64,000 nucleotides of DNA from Paragyromitra xinjiangensis (lineage: Eukaryota > Ascomycota > Pezizomycetes > Pezizales > Discinaceae), in contig JBCAMK010000021.1 of assembly GCA_038503065.1 (NCBI GenBank), positions 1,178,001-1,242,000 on the forward strand, written 5' to 3'. Shown here piece after piece: positions 43,268 to 56,387 of the stretch. A program made the position numbers and the translations under genes. The notes beneath the pieces were generated by a model. It worked only from the letters and a program-made list of their open reading frames with translations, made no database searches and was not told the DNA's origin. How positions within the stretch are numbered: position 1 is the first letter of the stretch; each line of letters begins with the position of its first letter.

Positions 43268-43921
43268 CATACACGACAAGTACCATCTGAGAAATTTTAC
43301 AGCAGCCAAAACGGCATTTAGGTCAGCCGAAAACAGTCCAACCAGTCATCCTCGATCTCAAACCTTGGGACCAGGTTATGGCAAAAAAAGAGCATATTCT
43401 GTGTATCGGGCAAGCCTACTAAGTTATATAGTCGAAGATATCTCGAAGGTGGATGATTTCCGTCAATGAGGCAGTCAAGAATGACAAACTTATACTCAGA
43501 AATAGATGTTTATGCCAAGAAAAATGTTTCGCGAATGAACTAACCTTTAAAAGGGCAGAAATACGGTTACCAAGCCCGGTATTCTTACTGTGAGCAACTG
43601 GTATGGTAACGATAAGTGTCACTATCAAACCTTGATGAAATATCTCTATGTAACCCAAACCTTCCATAGTCTTCTTAAAATCGCACTCTTTATCGCAAGA
43701 AGTCTCTAGTAGCTAGTTCGTAGAATATATTGAAATAATCAAAAAGACATGTACATCGTATCAGGATATTGAAAGTTGAAGCTTGACACAGTAATCCCAA
43801 AAACCCGCTACACCGCTTCCAATAACTCCGCTTTACAAAAGAAAGAAAAAACTCGTAAGAGTAACATGAGGAAAAGATTATTAGACGATTCTCTCTAGAT
43901 CTTAAGATCGGTGGAAATTCC

Positions 43922-45491
43922 CTATGAAATATGGATCAAAATGTCGCCGCTATCGCCAAGATATTGTGGGTTTTTAAAGTAACGTTTGCATTGATAGCTA
44001 GCGTATCGCAGTCAGCATCCAAAGTTAGCTTGCTATAAAGGGTGTTTTCGGTTTATCTTACGTCCAGTAGGTCATTCCTATCACAATATCTTCACACCCC
44101 TTAATCCAAGTCCGGATATCCTGCGCTAGCTTAGGATTGTCTTCAGGAATTGGCACACGGGTTTTGGCGGCTTCGAAGGCGGCGTGGTCGTCAGCAATAA
44201 GCTGCGATGTGAAGTCAATGGCGTCTTGTGGAGTAAGTCCATGATGGTATACAAGGACTGCGACTACATTATCAAGTTGCCCGCCGACGTCGTTAATCTC
44301 TTTAGCCAATGATGCTACGTCGTTGATACTATTGTTATGTTAGCTATAGAATATTTATTGAAGATTGGTCTAAAACTAACTTTTGGATCAAAAAACAAGT
44401 CTTGTCAATGATGGTTTGGACAGCTTCGTGTTCAAAGAATGAGTTCGGGATCTCGAGGTTGTAAGAGTACCTGCAGCCGGGAGAAAGGTTAGAATTACTC
44501 ATAGTGTAAACGGACAGGGAAATGTACTCAAGTAAGCCCACATTGATACCAACTGCAGCAGTATGGCGCCGCGATGCATTGAAATCCCTGAAGTTCGGAA
44601 GATCCTCATTGTATTTCGCTTGCATACTAACGACTGCATCGACGTACTGGCGAAGCTCGTCAAGGATGCGCACTTGGGTATCTATTGAGAAACTTCATTA
44701 GTATCTAAGGTGTAATAGCTTTCAGGTCAGCATTGATGGATAAAACTCACCCTCAGAGCAATACGCTTGGATAGTGGTAACCACATCACAATACGCCTCC
44801 ATTATGCGACTCATTTTCGGAGGAGGGCCGGAAAACCGTTCTGGACCAAGGGTGTAGGACATTGCGGCATGGGTTTCCTTATGAACACGCTTCGTTCCTT
44901 CTGTATCTTTGGCGAGTGCGCCACAATCAATCTCTATGTCGTTTGTTAGCATATTCCCCGCTGAGATATAATGTAACCACAGATTTATGAGTACCATCAT
45001 CCCAAAGATATAACTATAGACTTGATATCAGCAAAACCCAAAAGATAGTTCTTTAGGGGAGAAAGCTTACCCATCCAGTATAAAGTGCCATTTGATAACA
45101 AGCTTCCTCGGGGACATCCGGATAAAAGCAGGCATTGAGGAACAATGGATCGACACCTTCAATCCATTTACGGTGTTTTGGGCTTGAAGCAATACGGCTA
45201 CATCGAAAATCCATCAGCGTTGTTCATATTACGGCAGAAAACAGACAGAATTTATAAAACATACTCAAATAGCCAGTTATTGGTCTTCTCGCGAAGTTTT
45301 TTGGTATATACTTCATTTACTTTTGGGACCCAGCCAGGCATAAGCTCATAGAAGTTAGGTACGACGATGTCTATACCCCTGAACCGGTTTCTAAGAGCTT
45401 CATGACGAAGTTCCAACTCTGTTGGAGGGGTTGCGGAGCGTGGGTGAAACTCGAAGGGAGTAGTATTAATTGACATTGCTAGGGTAGCCAT
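43922..45491 (-). CDS. Class I terpene synthase (399 aa), seven exons
   Basis: Cyclises a linear prenyl diphosphate (often farnesyl diphosphate in fungi) with magnesium. Exons: 45491-45265, 45197-45071, 45013-44995, 44933-44751, 44681-44381, 44328-44062 and 43997-43922, all phase-consistent. The third exon has only 19 bases and supplies LYLWDD, completing the aspartate-rich motif DDEID (123-127). RRHT lies at 223-226. The second metal motif NDVASLAKE (288-296) has N288, S292 and E296 in place. The last exon restores the RY pair (R380-Y381, in CKRYF); the TAA at 44058 lies inside the preceding 64-base intron. Introns are 52-69 bases with CTAAC/CTGAT branches. The gene looks intact. Neighbours are repeats, and no cytochrome P450, reductase or transporter is nearby. 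Product unknown. Confidence 0.88.
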
Positions 45492-48400
45492 TTGAGGAGG
45501 TATAGAATTTAAGATGGAGATAGAGAGGTAGTTCCACAAAGCAACGAGAGGTTGATATTTTGGTTGTAGTAGTTGTAGTAGATTTGGGTATAATGATATT
45601 TCCTCTGGGGGGGGTCCCCCCTTTATAACAGAAATCAGGCGATGGTAGAAGAGCCATGCAGTCTACTGTTATGCACCCATGCCCCAGGATTGCTTTATCA
45701 CCAGGAACATTATGTCCCGACAGAGGATTATTTTGAAAGGGCCTGGGAACTCTTGGAAATGTTCAGTACCCCTCAAGAATGGTGGGGCACACTCATTGTC
45801 TAGCATAATTAAAGCCTAGAAGGAGACGTTATGCTAAGCTACTCTTCGATCTTAGAATCTTCATTTCCTGAACGAGACTGACTCCAGGATATCATATGTC
45901 CCTTCTTATCTTCACACGTGTTCCGGCTAGGAAATCAGTCTTTCACTAAGTATCAAGTTGCCATCCGGGGGATAGAACAACCGTTCAAACACCTTATCAC
46001 GTACGTCCCTGTTCAAGCCTCGCCGTACTTAAATTTTCCCTGCAATGGTTGGTGATTTCGGATGTCAAAGAAATCCCTAGCAGAAGTGGCACGGCGCTGG
46101 TGACATGGCATCGGTAGGGCTAATCTAATGGCATATGGCGCTAATGCAAGAAGTATTTGCAATGAACATCCCAACTCAAGTATCGTTGACGAGGCACTAG
46201 CAAAATATTCAAGGTCATTAGGTCCAAAACGGGCCACCAGTGGGTCAAATCCATGACAGGCGCGCTTCCCCGGAGTTTCTTTTCTTTTTTCTACATTGCC
46301 GCAGATATGCGAAATCCCAGCGACAGAGCCCAGCCGCCATCGCCGCAAGGCCCCGGCTTAGTGAATCGTAACCTCTCCAGGCAATTGACTTACGAATTCC
46401 ACCCGAAAGCCTCCGCCCTGGCACGGACCTGAGACTATGTTTCTACTAGCCCTGTGGTTGGTATCGGGAGGCTTCTTTCCTCCAACCGAAGACTCGGTTG
46501 TGGGTCGCGAATGCTACTGGTGATCCACCAACCATGGTAATCGTCCTGACAGAATAGATATCCACGCTAACCTGCTACACCATTAGCGTTGTCGTTGCCA
46601 TGTCACCGTTACCAGAAAACCCACAACCCAGCTACTAAAAGTCCGCGTTGCTAGACCCGGTACGCTGATTAGCTAGATCCCCCAAACCTGTAAACGCTTC
46701 TCTTCTTACATCAGACAGCGAGGCACAGCAGATTTATCTCACCGACACCTAGGTAGGATAATAGAGCCCTTAGCCTCTTCAACAAACCATGTCGTCTCGC
46801 GAAAACCCGACCACACATCAAAACACTGTTGTATTGCTAGCAATTCGTCGGGATGAGTTGGTTTTATGTGTCAAAGCTGCCACTGAGTCAAATTCTATGA
46901 CAGTACTACTGTGGCGTAGCCTCCTAACCAGGCGGCCAACCTTTACACATGAATAGATAGATTAAATTAACACCCGATAAAACTCTTTAGGTTAAATTTG
47001 ATAGCATAATAACGCGGCGGCTTATCTAGTGATATGATTTAAATTGCACAACAAGCTCTTCACTGGTTTAACACACAAAAATTCCCTGTGTAGTTTTGTA
47101 CAAGTATCTAGGTCTAGCGAAACATTTACCCATACCACGCGAACATGAACCGTCATCGTTACTATTTCGATTACTATCAGAAGAACGAGGCACAAAACCA
47201 CGTCATCGAGTGACAGCGTATGACTCCATCTTTCTAAAAAAAAATACACCCCATAGCTAGCAAACCCAGCTACCACTAAGAATATTGAAATAAAAAAACC
47301 TTACCCAGAACCCCATTAATCATGACACACGATGGAGTGATGCAATGAAGAGGCGGATGATGCAAGTAAGGTGCAGCGATGGCACAAGATGTACGGTCAC
47401 ATACAAGCACTAAAAAACACCAACCCCCACATCAAAAAGAGAGTCCGAATATGACGAATTCAGCGTCTACATCTGTAGATTCTGCTCCCGAGCTAAGGTA
47501 CGGGAGAAAAGCACCATGTCTGACAGCGGCATCAAAGCCGGAACAAAGTAAGCGGGGAAAATGTGTACAAAGCTAGAGCATACCCTCACTAGCTTTAGCC
47601 AGGTTTCCAGAGAAAAAAGCTCTAGACGTTAAGTACTCGAAACCCCAAATTGCATGCAAGCTGCCTTGACTAGCTAGACGGTCAAGTTTTAACTAACCAC
47701 TTATCTTTAGTGTGCGTTTTCGGCTATATATTGAGCAGACCAGTTAGGGACATTCACTAGTGCCGTGAGCTGCGGCGAGGGCGGCGGGTTAGCTCCACCC
47801 TCGCCCCGCCCGAGCGCCCTGGCTGTTAGGAACTCGCGGCTGCCGTGTCATCTGAAGAAATTTGTTCTGACGCTAGGGAGTAAAAATACATCAATATGCG
47901 TCGAAGCAGGTTGAAGCCAGGAAAATCCAGGTGCTAATTCAAGAACAGTACGCGTTACTCCTGGAAAATGGTATCTCTTGCTTCCCTGCGGTGGCTCATG
48001 CACGTCAATGTATGCTACAATTAGGATGGTATAGCGTCGGAACGACCTTCACCAGATGCTGTGGGCATTCTTGTTGAGCATACGCGCTAATTCTCTCGCC
48101 TGGGCCTTTCTTGATTTAGTAATGATTGAGGCTCCGTTTTTGCTTTTTTAACTAAACTGCAGCTTTTAGATCCCAACGTCCACCAATTGGTTAACTCAAG
48201 AAATCTGCAGCGAAATTTCTGCTAAGGCGTCGGCGTTTGTGCCGCCCCCGAGTTTCGATTCTCCAATGCCATGCCCACGATTCAAGATTCATCGGGTGGT
48301 CCGCGGATAGCGTCTATTGTGTCAATTGGCGGCTTCTAACCATCTCCCCAGTCAGGTCAGGGATATTTTTTTAGCGCTATACGTAAACGCCGCTGACGCT

Positions 48401-51400
48401 TTACTGATAGGGATGCTCCAATCAGACTGGGTTAGGTGCGATAACGCCTCTGACCGGATCACACCAAGGAGTGGCACATTCCCCCCGCTCGAGTTGGAGA
48501 CCACGTTTTTGGGTTATCTCGCTCACGGTTTTCCGCTAGCCAGGTCCTTGGAATTTTCCCCCACAATCGCTCGGACCCTTCTTAAGTGCTGAGGTATAAG
48601 GCAAAAGAAGGACCTAGTTCCTGGGCAATTCTTGGTGTTTATAGCTAACGATTGCTAAGATGTCTATGCCAACATTGCAGTTTTCCCTCCATTGCTTTGG
48701 GGATCTTGATCCTTTATTAGTGAATAGATCTGAAGTTTATACAAGTCTCAGACGGTGCTTAATTACCCCAGCACAAAAAGGGCAGAGGAACTACAATCGC
48801 TGACCTGGCAGCGAGAGTTATTCTCTCCTGTCTTCCCTACCATTTTTTCAAACATAACCCGGGTTCATTCGCCCACAGCAGCAGCCAGAAATCTTCACAA
48901 GTTCAAAACTCAGGCTTAAAGCCCGTACTAGGACACCACCTAAGTCAAGAGTTGTGACTATGTGACCAATCACAAGCACTTAGGTAATAATTGGGAAGAT
49001 GTGATTCACGGCGTAACTTGGCACGGTCCGCGCCGTACGATACCCGAAAGCGTGGTGAAAAACAATCAAGGTACCATTCCACCAAAACTTATTGCTTACA
49101 TCTTACTAAGTTAATATCTTACATGTTCATGTATCACATCTCGCAAAAAGGAAAAGGAAAAGGAAAAAGAAGTTTAAAAGGCAGACGAAGGCGGAAATGA
49201 AAAGGAGAACCTCCATAGCCCAGACTTAAGCTTTCAATTACCATCCACCATACCAAAACCTCTCTAACCATACCTCAAACCTTATACCCACACACAGGAA
49301 TGTTTCTATAAATTTCTCGGGGGAAAAGAATAACTTAAAAGTGTGGTTACGACAACTACACAGACCAATGCGCTATAACTCGGCTGTGATGGAACCCGGG
49401 ATGGCATCGAGTTTTCTGACGCAAGAGTGCGGGGTGACATGTCAACCTTGATTATCTATCGCACTAGATCAAGATAAGTCCCTTCGCTATGCAGCACCAG
49501 AAGACTACCCCTCGGGATATAAACGAATTCCCAGGGACTGGAATCCCAGACCCCAATCATGGGATACCTATGACCCCTTAGTATACGAGGCTGTCACCGT
49601 CTCTTCAGGTGTTTCCGCGTCAAGATCCCTTGGCAAAAGAGCTATACAAGAGAAATGGTAAACCTACCCACTAATAAAAATGGGCTCGCGCCAGTAACCT
49701 TCACCCAGCAAGAGTCAGCACTTACTTTTCAGAACTTGCGTTTATTCATTGTTTACTATGTCTAGAGAGCCGATTACCCAGCTAATTCATACTGTAATCA
49801 TTTATACAAACAGATAAGGGTGTCTATAGGTATCAAACTAGGTATCCCGACACCTAAAACGCCACAACCCGCGCGGATCGTAACTTTCGATTGCGTTAAA
49901 GTAACCTCTAACTGACGAATCAGTTACGACGGTCCAGATTAAGTCAAAAACGGACCCCTGTTTATCCCCGAATACGGTAAACCCTGTAGAGTATGAACAC
50001 CGTCACTAACACAATCAACAATTGCTTTTTATCTAGCCAGACCTAACCGAAGGATAGACGTAGAATAGTCAAACACGTATTCTTTAGATTAACCCTCGGG
50101 GTTTCGATATCTGATCCCGGATCGTGAGATACGACGCTAAGGCATTTTTAGGGGTTTTAGGCGCCAAAAAAGAAATAAGCGCTACTTAGCCGTCTGTTGT
50201 CCACGTGTGCTAGCCAGGGTTGAGGAAAGCTCGAGTGATGGTTCGTGATTGTTATATCACACGTTCCTCTCTAGGTTTTTGTGTTCCAACCGCCCAGCTC
50301 CGTCTACACTTCTATCTAAATGCTCACACTACCATTTCTGTATAAGTGTCAGGGGCTAGTGGAAACTGCATGTAGCTATAATCCCCAGCGCAGTTTTCTG
50401 AAGAAGCATGAGCCATCACTCGCCAGAAATACAAGAGATCTCAGCTTGGGATCGCAAGAGTTACTAGCTACTCATATAGTTAATCAGAGTTAGTAAATAT
50501 GGCTGAAGACTATCAGTAATGCATACAAATCCCGAACACAGAGTAATCTTTCTGTGAATATCATCTGCAAGAAAGAGGCGAAGCATGACACGTAGGAGCC
50601 GAAATCCCCAGGGCCTGAAGATATTGATTGCATAAAGATAGAACAAAGTTTTTTCTCGCTACTCCTTTTCGTGCGTTTCTATATCCACCTCGTTGTCAGA
50701 TCCACAGCCACGGAGCTAGAACACCCCTGTTGGCTGGCTTCTCAATTCTGGCTTCTGGTCAAATCATTTAACAGATCCACCGAGGTGCGGCTCGGTTCTG
50801 TTCGCTTCGTTCTTGCATAAAGCGCTCAAGCTTGACGAGGTCACTATTTCTTAGAATCGTCATGAAAATTTCAACACTATAGTGGGTAACAGCCAATAGA
50901 TTATTCACTTCGTAGAATCTGGGCTGAGGGCCCCAGTGGCTAGAGAAGATGAGCTGGACCCACATTGTTTTTCATTTTCTTGGTCAGTAGAAGTACGGGG
51001 TTGATGGCGAAGCTACTTGAATGCATGTGAGTGTGTGGCCGCGTGCATCTCTCGATGCATGGCAGTCTAGTAATCGCGAGGCGTTGACAGTTGGCGGGAC
51101 TTAGTTATCCTAGCGGTCAGTACTTATGTGCAGCTGTATAGTTGAGCGTCATCCATCGCGTGAGATGATCCCACACTCTCAATTACTAAGCTAGGCGTGG
51201 GGTGCATCCACCAGGCAACTAGGTATCTGGATTCGTTAGTGAAATCGGTAGAATACGATGGCCTCTATGGAATTAGGGAGAGGCCGAGGATATGGGATGT
51301 CGTGATTCTCAGAGGGGGGAATAGCGTGACAATTCAACCCCATCGCTTGTCGCATAATAAGCTGCGCTGGAGACGATTACGCTTCGCCTATCTAGAGTAA

Positions 51401-51426
51401 GTAGCGCCCGTGCATCCTGTAGACCG

Positions 51427-51460
51427 TGGTGTGACCATGTGGGAATTTCAGGCACAGAAT
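51427..51460 (+). pseudogene. Short 5S rRNA 3'-end fragment
   Basis: GTGTGACCATGTGGGAATTT followed by CAGGCACAGAA matches the last 35 or so bases of 5S RNA, with C-to-T type changes against the copy at 42001-42119. Nothing of the 5' part is recognisable. Confidence 0.45.
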
Positions 51461-54400
51461 CATAATTAGTATCTGATCGCGACAACTGTTTTTTATTTCC
51501 TATTTACTCAGAACTCGGCTTGTAACAAATATCGATACCTGCCCAATGTTGGATATGATCGCTGAGAACTGCATGGATTTTCCTTCTGGACGGATCTCTG
51601 TTCCATTGCATTCTTGACTAGAACACTTCCTTCCTCGGACCCCCCCCAAAGCACCGTCCCGGGATTTTGGATTGCGCCTACATTATTCTGACTTGTTCCC
51701 TCCTCGGAGTCCTCGGAGGTAAGCCACGTTGGGATATACCGAAACTAGATAATAGAATCTACCAGGGAGGGCTTGAGTCCAGGGCATACGGCTTATGCTC
51801 GTGATAGCATTAAGAACCCAGGGTGCAAGTGTGAGTTGACAAACCAAGTTGCGGATGTGCTAAGTGAGGGCAAACTAAAAACCGCTATGTACCACTCAAA
51901 GCCATTTCGGGCTCTTATTACCTATCGTGAGTACTATCGATAGGTTTGTAATTTGGTTGTTAGTAAAATTCAGTCCCAGAGGAAACTCTTGAACTGATTC
52001 GCTCCAGCATCGGTCACTTACCCAGTTGGAGTCGATCGATGGACGATCAACTCTCTTTCTCCAGTAGGTGGCATAGGCTAGCCTTGTGAAAGATTTAAAT
52101 CTATCTCGTCGAGACACAGACTCATGTAGAGATGCTAAATCGCTCAAGTTTCTACAGTATTAGTATTTCATCAATCTTCGATCTCAGAAATCAACTTAGC
52201 CCGACCTCGCTTCTGTTCCAAAGAAGATTTAGTTAGGTTCTCGAAGAGCTTCACACTAGACCATTAATAGAACAGGCTATAGAAAGACTAAGAATAACAT
52301 TGACTATTGAAGCTAGTATTACGGAAAAGTGAAAGGTAATAATGCATAGATTTCGTATCACAGCACCGACATGCAGATATTAAATTGCAGAAGCGCTCAC
52401 GTAATACCTGGGAATGGCCTAGAGGGTGACTAAGGATGGAATGAGGAGGTTTGATGTGACCTAAAAAGGGATGCTTATGAGTATGGAGCATTGCAGAGAG
52501 CTTGCGTGGGTTACAGAAACTGGGCGCTTTTTTCCCTAGATGCTGGAGAGTATCAGGTTAGAGACGTCGACAATCAGGGCAGGTACACATATTCCACGAA
52601 TGAAGTTACTCTTTCACGTCCCCGTATCACTAGTCGTCACTCGATTCCTAAAACGGTATTTTGTGTCAGATATCCTCTCTACCTAGTCAACATTGCACGT
52701 CAATCCAACCAGGTGGTTCATGTTCCACCGCGCGGCAGAAGAACCGCCCAGAGAGACACTACAGTCGGAAACCAGGAGTAAGCGTCCTGAACATTGCAGA
52801 ACTCTTGGTCGGCTCGCAGTCCTGTGGGGTCCAGCAGTTAGAGTACAGGCGTTGCGTGACAATGTGTGTCAATGCAGGCGGGACGGTATCGAAGACCCAG
52901 CACCCCAAAATTTGGTCGCTATTAGGCTCGCATGGACCTCCTTTGGTTCCGCATGGGCCTCTATCCGGTCCACCCAAACCACGCTGGCGGAAAATCCCCC
53001 CATACGTCAGTAATAACCTAACACGGGGTGGCCGAATGGAGCTGACCGTTCAACTGTCGAACCGGGTAGGCAGGCTAACAGGCTAGCCGATCGGAGACAT
53101 CACCACGTGTAGCGCCCGAACCCCTTTCTGGAGGCGTTGATTCTTAAATGTTAACCGTCGTTATATAACTGCGCCCTCGGTGTTTTTGCCGGTTCTCCGG
53201 CCAAGAGCATATGGAACGTTAACTTAGTATCTGTTCTTAAGGGTAATACTCGGTGCCAGCTGTATTTACAGGGTGAAGAACGGTGAAGAATCTATGGGAT
53301 CAGTAAGTAACGATAATTTTCTTTACAGCATTGCTGCCTTTATTAACACCCTCGAAGTGATATATCTCGCCTGCACGAACCGATACTGACCCTAACAAAG
53401 CGTGGAAAGAACTGACAAACATCATGCCCTGGCATAAAAATGATAAGGTTGCAGCGCAAAGTACACGTTGGCAAAAGCAGGATAAGTATCACAAACACTG
53501 TAATCATGCTCCCGAGATGGGTGGCGTTCCAGGTACCACGAGATTGGACGAACGAAACGGTTTTATAGGCGACGCACAGAACTTGATGATCTAAATGAGA
53601 TGATCTGCTGAGGAGCTACATGACAGTTAGATGATATGGGCTGACTACTGGAACATGCATGGACAGCGCTGGTTGAGATGAGAACGTTTGGTGTCTATGT
53701 GGAGGTACGCATCTCGTTTAGTACGACGGGATTCGATGATCACGGAGCTTTAAATAAGGTCAGTTTATCTGGACGAGGTGGCTTGGTGGATGGCCGAGAA
53801 AGAATTCAATCCAGCGAATTGAAGGAGCTAGATTTTCGGTCAGAGAAGCAGTGTATAGGTGCTAAAATTCGAGATGAGATGGCATTGAGACAGCAGGTTT
53901 GAGGCGGTGTTACCGGACTAATCTGGGGATAGTGCTCTGGGGGCAGAATCTAGTATCACAGTGGCGGTATGAGCCAGGGTAGCATCAAGTGGGCTTTGGA
54001 GCTTTAACATCAAGCCTTTACGGAGACATAGTTGCACCTTGTTGGAACTGATGCTTTTTATTGTTGTACTTATTCGGTTGGCGCATCTTCTACGGATGTG
54101 GCTTGGTGGGGGCTGCTGTCACTGATTATCACTTGCGCTTTCAGGAGAATCGCTACGCGATTTTTAACCAAGAGAGGAGGATAAGTAGTACTCTTATTAG
54201 AAGCTCTGGGATTAGGTTGTAAAAAGGACCGTGACTTCCTTTTATGCATTAGAGTTTACGGCTTGGGTGTGATAGAGCCTGCTTAGGAGCATATGGCCTG
54301 AGAAGAGGATTGAACAAAAAGAAAGGTATGAAAGTGGAAAGACTGTGTATACATTGTCGTAATTTAGTGATGCAATTGATGAGTTAAGATAGAGTTTAGT

Positions 54401-54971
54401 CTACTTGTTCTATTCACTCTGGATAATCTAATTAGAGGTTTAATTTAGGTGAAACAACTTTTCGAATTTTGTCTGATACAGAGCTTAATTTAACCTTCCC
54501 CCATCAATTTCCTCATATGGACCTGAGGAAGAGGCCTCGAGGATGCGGATTTATTCTTTCCGCAGAATCGCCACCAAACCTATACCATCTACGCTTTATC
54601 TCTAAACTTATAATTACCAGATTTAGCTGCGAAAAGATTTGCTGGGGCCTTTTTGCTTAAGGGATTCCTATAGCACTCACAAAATGATAGAGTTCTCTTA
54701 CTTTAGGAAACTAAGAACAAGAATTAGCATCATAAAACTTGGCGGATTGGGTGTGATACTATGTTCCTGGCGTAATTTCTACGCCAAAACACCCCCCATA
54801 GCCGGAATCGAACTTGCCCTAATTCCTACTCTCTTTGTATTGAAGACTTACGAAGGGTTAAGGGCATGCTTCGATTTTCTTGAGGAAAGAGTTTGTCCTG
54901 GGTCGAGTTTGCGCACCTTCAGAGTTTCATCACGCGATATCACTCGATTTACTACTCCCCACGCTATTTGA

Positions 54972-55030
54972 GATTGATTGATTGACTGATTGATGATTCA
55001 TACACGCATCCAGCCCTTTGGGCTATGGCG
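54972..55030 (-). repeat. Retroposon 3' tail with AATC-type repeat
   Basis: On the minus strand: CCATAGCCCAAAGGGCTGG, then ATGCGTGTATGAATCATC and an AATC/AGTC tetranucleotide tail. The AGCCC...GGGCT stem and GGATGCG match the short insertion at 11043-11091. Upstream on the same strand lies an AT-rich stretch of about 180 bases and then a broken coding region, which could be the body of the same element. Confidence 0.55.
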
Positions 55031-55209
55031 GCACACAAAATCATGATCGACACTATATATAACATAAGAAACATAAAAACAATATAGCAAAATCCATAAT
55101 CATAAGATATAAACAATATACCAAAATCTATACTGAATAAACATAAACAATATAACGAAAATTCATAACAAAATAGGCAACATAACCCTCACACAACAAT
55201 TTTGTCGTT

Positions 55210-55507
55210 CTAAATCCCCATATCCCCATCATAGCTCCGTTTAAACTCCTTCCATATATCCACTCCCTCACGTGCACGCTGTTTGAGACAGTCTCCCGAT
55301 GGAATTTCTACTATCTTCACTTAACACGAGCTATCTCGGTCGTACTGGAAGTACTCACTCTCGTACTTAATCCCTTCACTAACCTCATATTAGATCACCA
55401 CGTGCTCAGTTCACCAACTCGTATTTCTAGATATTACGGGCTATGAGCTCCTTCCTTCGCCACCACAGTTCATGGCTCATTCGGAAGCCATACCATCGGA
55501 TGACCAT
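55210..55507 (-). pseudogene. Broken coding stretch upstream of a retroposon tail
   Basis: From an ATG at 55507: MVIRWYGFRMSHELWWRRKE, then LIARNI, a TAG, KYELVN, a TGA, a frame change, SEGIKYESEYFQYDRDSSC, a TAA, VKIVEIPSGDCLKQ and DIWKEFKRSYDGDMGI, ending at a TAG. Three in-frame stops and at least one shift in 300 bases show decay. The family is unknown. It may be the 3' coding end of the retroposon whose tail is at 54972-55030, or a gene next to it. Confidence 0.4.
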
Positions 55508-56387
55508 GGCTAGGCGGGTTGGGAGATTTTGATATTTTTCTTCGTGGGATGCTGTTAAGATTAAATCATTCTACTAGCAAACCCCTTAACCCCAAGTATT
55601 TTTGCAGTTAAATGCAGCTTTAGTTTTCCACCCAAGTTGATCTTTAGGAACCAGCGAATGGGAGGGGAGGTTTACGGCTTTGAGGTTATATGGGCGGATA
55701 CGTGCGCTTTATACTATAACTTCTTCTGCAAGTAGAATGAGCCTCCTTTGTGATACTAAGGTTGTTTGTGCGGTATTCTAGTGCCAATATCGGCTATGCG
55801 AGTGAGTACCCGTGACCCACCTGAACCAGGGTGTCCTCTAGATCTTAACTGAGGAGATGTGGCAAGAGCTTCAAGGACGTATTATAGGCCTAGATCCACC
55901 ACGTGTATCTTAATTCCTAATGCCTCAACTATGTGGATGGACTCTTTAATTCGAATCCGTAATTCTAGATACCTTCATCTCATATAAACACGCCCCATTT
56001 CTACTCCAATATAATGCTCCAGTACATCTCCAAACGCAGCTGAAAGAAAAACCGCCCTCTCCCGAAAGGAAGAAAGAAAGAAAAGCAGCCATGTACCATG
56101 ATATCAACAATCCATCAAACAAAAGGAACGGAAAGAGAAGGAAAATAATCAAAACTCCGATGCAGAATTCCCTTGCCCGTACTAGTCGTACAGTCTAAAA
56201 GACAAAGCGAAAGCATTTACCAACAAACGTCCTAAAACAAAAACGTGGAATCCATGTTGACCGTATCAAGCGCAAAAGGATAGCAAAGAATATACGGGGA
56301 AAAGAGAAAAAAAACTAGAAAGACAAAAGAAAAGAGTGCGAAAGTAGTGATGGCTGTGGGTGCTGGTATGCAGTTGGTTTGTACCCT

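Larger units (their letters stand above)
38234..43921. other. 5.7-kb repeat-rich region before the terpene synthase gene
   Basis: No intact multi-exon gene was found. The region holds a broken coding stretch (38690-39718), a TA-flanked element (40026-40885) with microsatellites inside, a short open frame (41021-41320), a second TA-flanked element (41337-41514), 5S rRNA sequences (41769-41813 and 42001-42119) and an 879-base inverted-repeat element (42389-43267). Many neighbouring remnants carry in-frame stops. Confidence 0.6.
45492..56387. other. 10.9-kb gene-poor region of decayed sequence
   Basis: No intact gene is supported. There are scattered short frames of protein-like look but unknown kind (46013-46348 and 50768-50965 minus; 51197-51400, 53678-53902 and 54639-54971 plus). 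Also present are a 5S fragment at 51427-51460, a GGAAAA-type simple repeat at about 49149-49167, a broken coding stretch at 55210-55507 and a retroposon tail at 54972-55030. No tRNA was found. The region looks like an accumulation of old, mutated insertions. Confidence 0.5.

Noticed and set aside
44058..44060. TAA taken as the end of the terpene synthase
   Set aside because: It lies within GTAAGATAA, a donor-like site. Splicing to 43997 restores the conserved RY pair in frame, so the stop is read as intronic.
46013..46348. A 111-residue minus-strand open frame
   Set aside because: Part of it looks protein-like (around DLEYFASASSTILELG), but there is no family match, no splice support and no context, so it is left as a possible remnant only.
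47760..47850. Local GC-rich stretch that could be an rRNA or promoter piece
   Set aside because: No conserved RNA block or gene start could be placed on it.
52491..53086. Three overlapping plus-strand frames of 96-141 residues
   Set aside because: They overlap one another in different frames, none has a recognised motif, and the GPP-rich stretch looks like chance composition.
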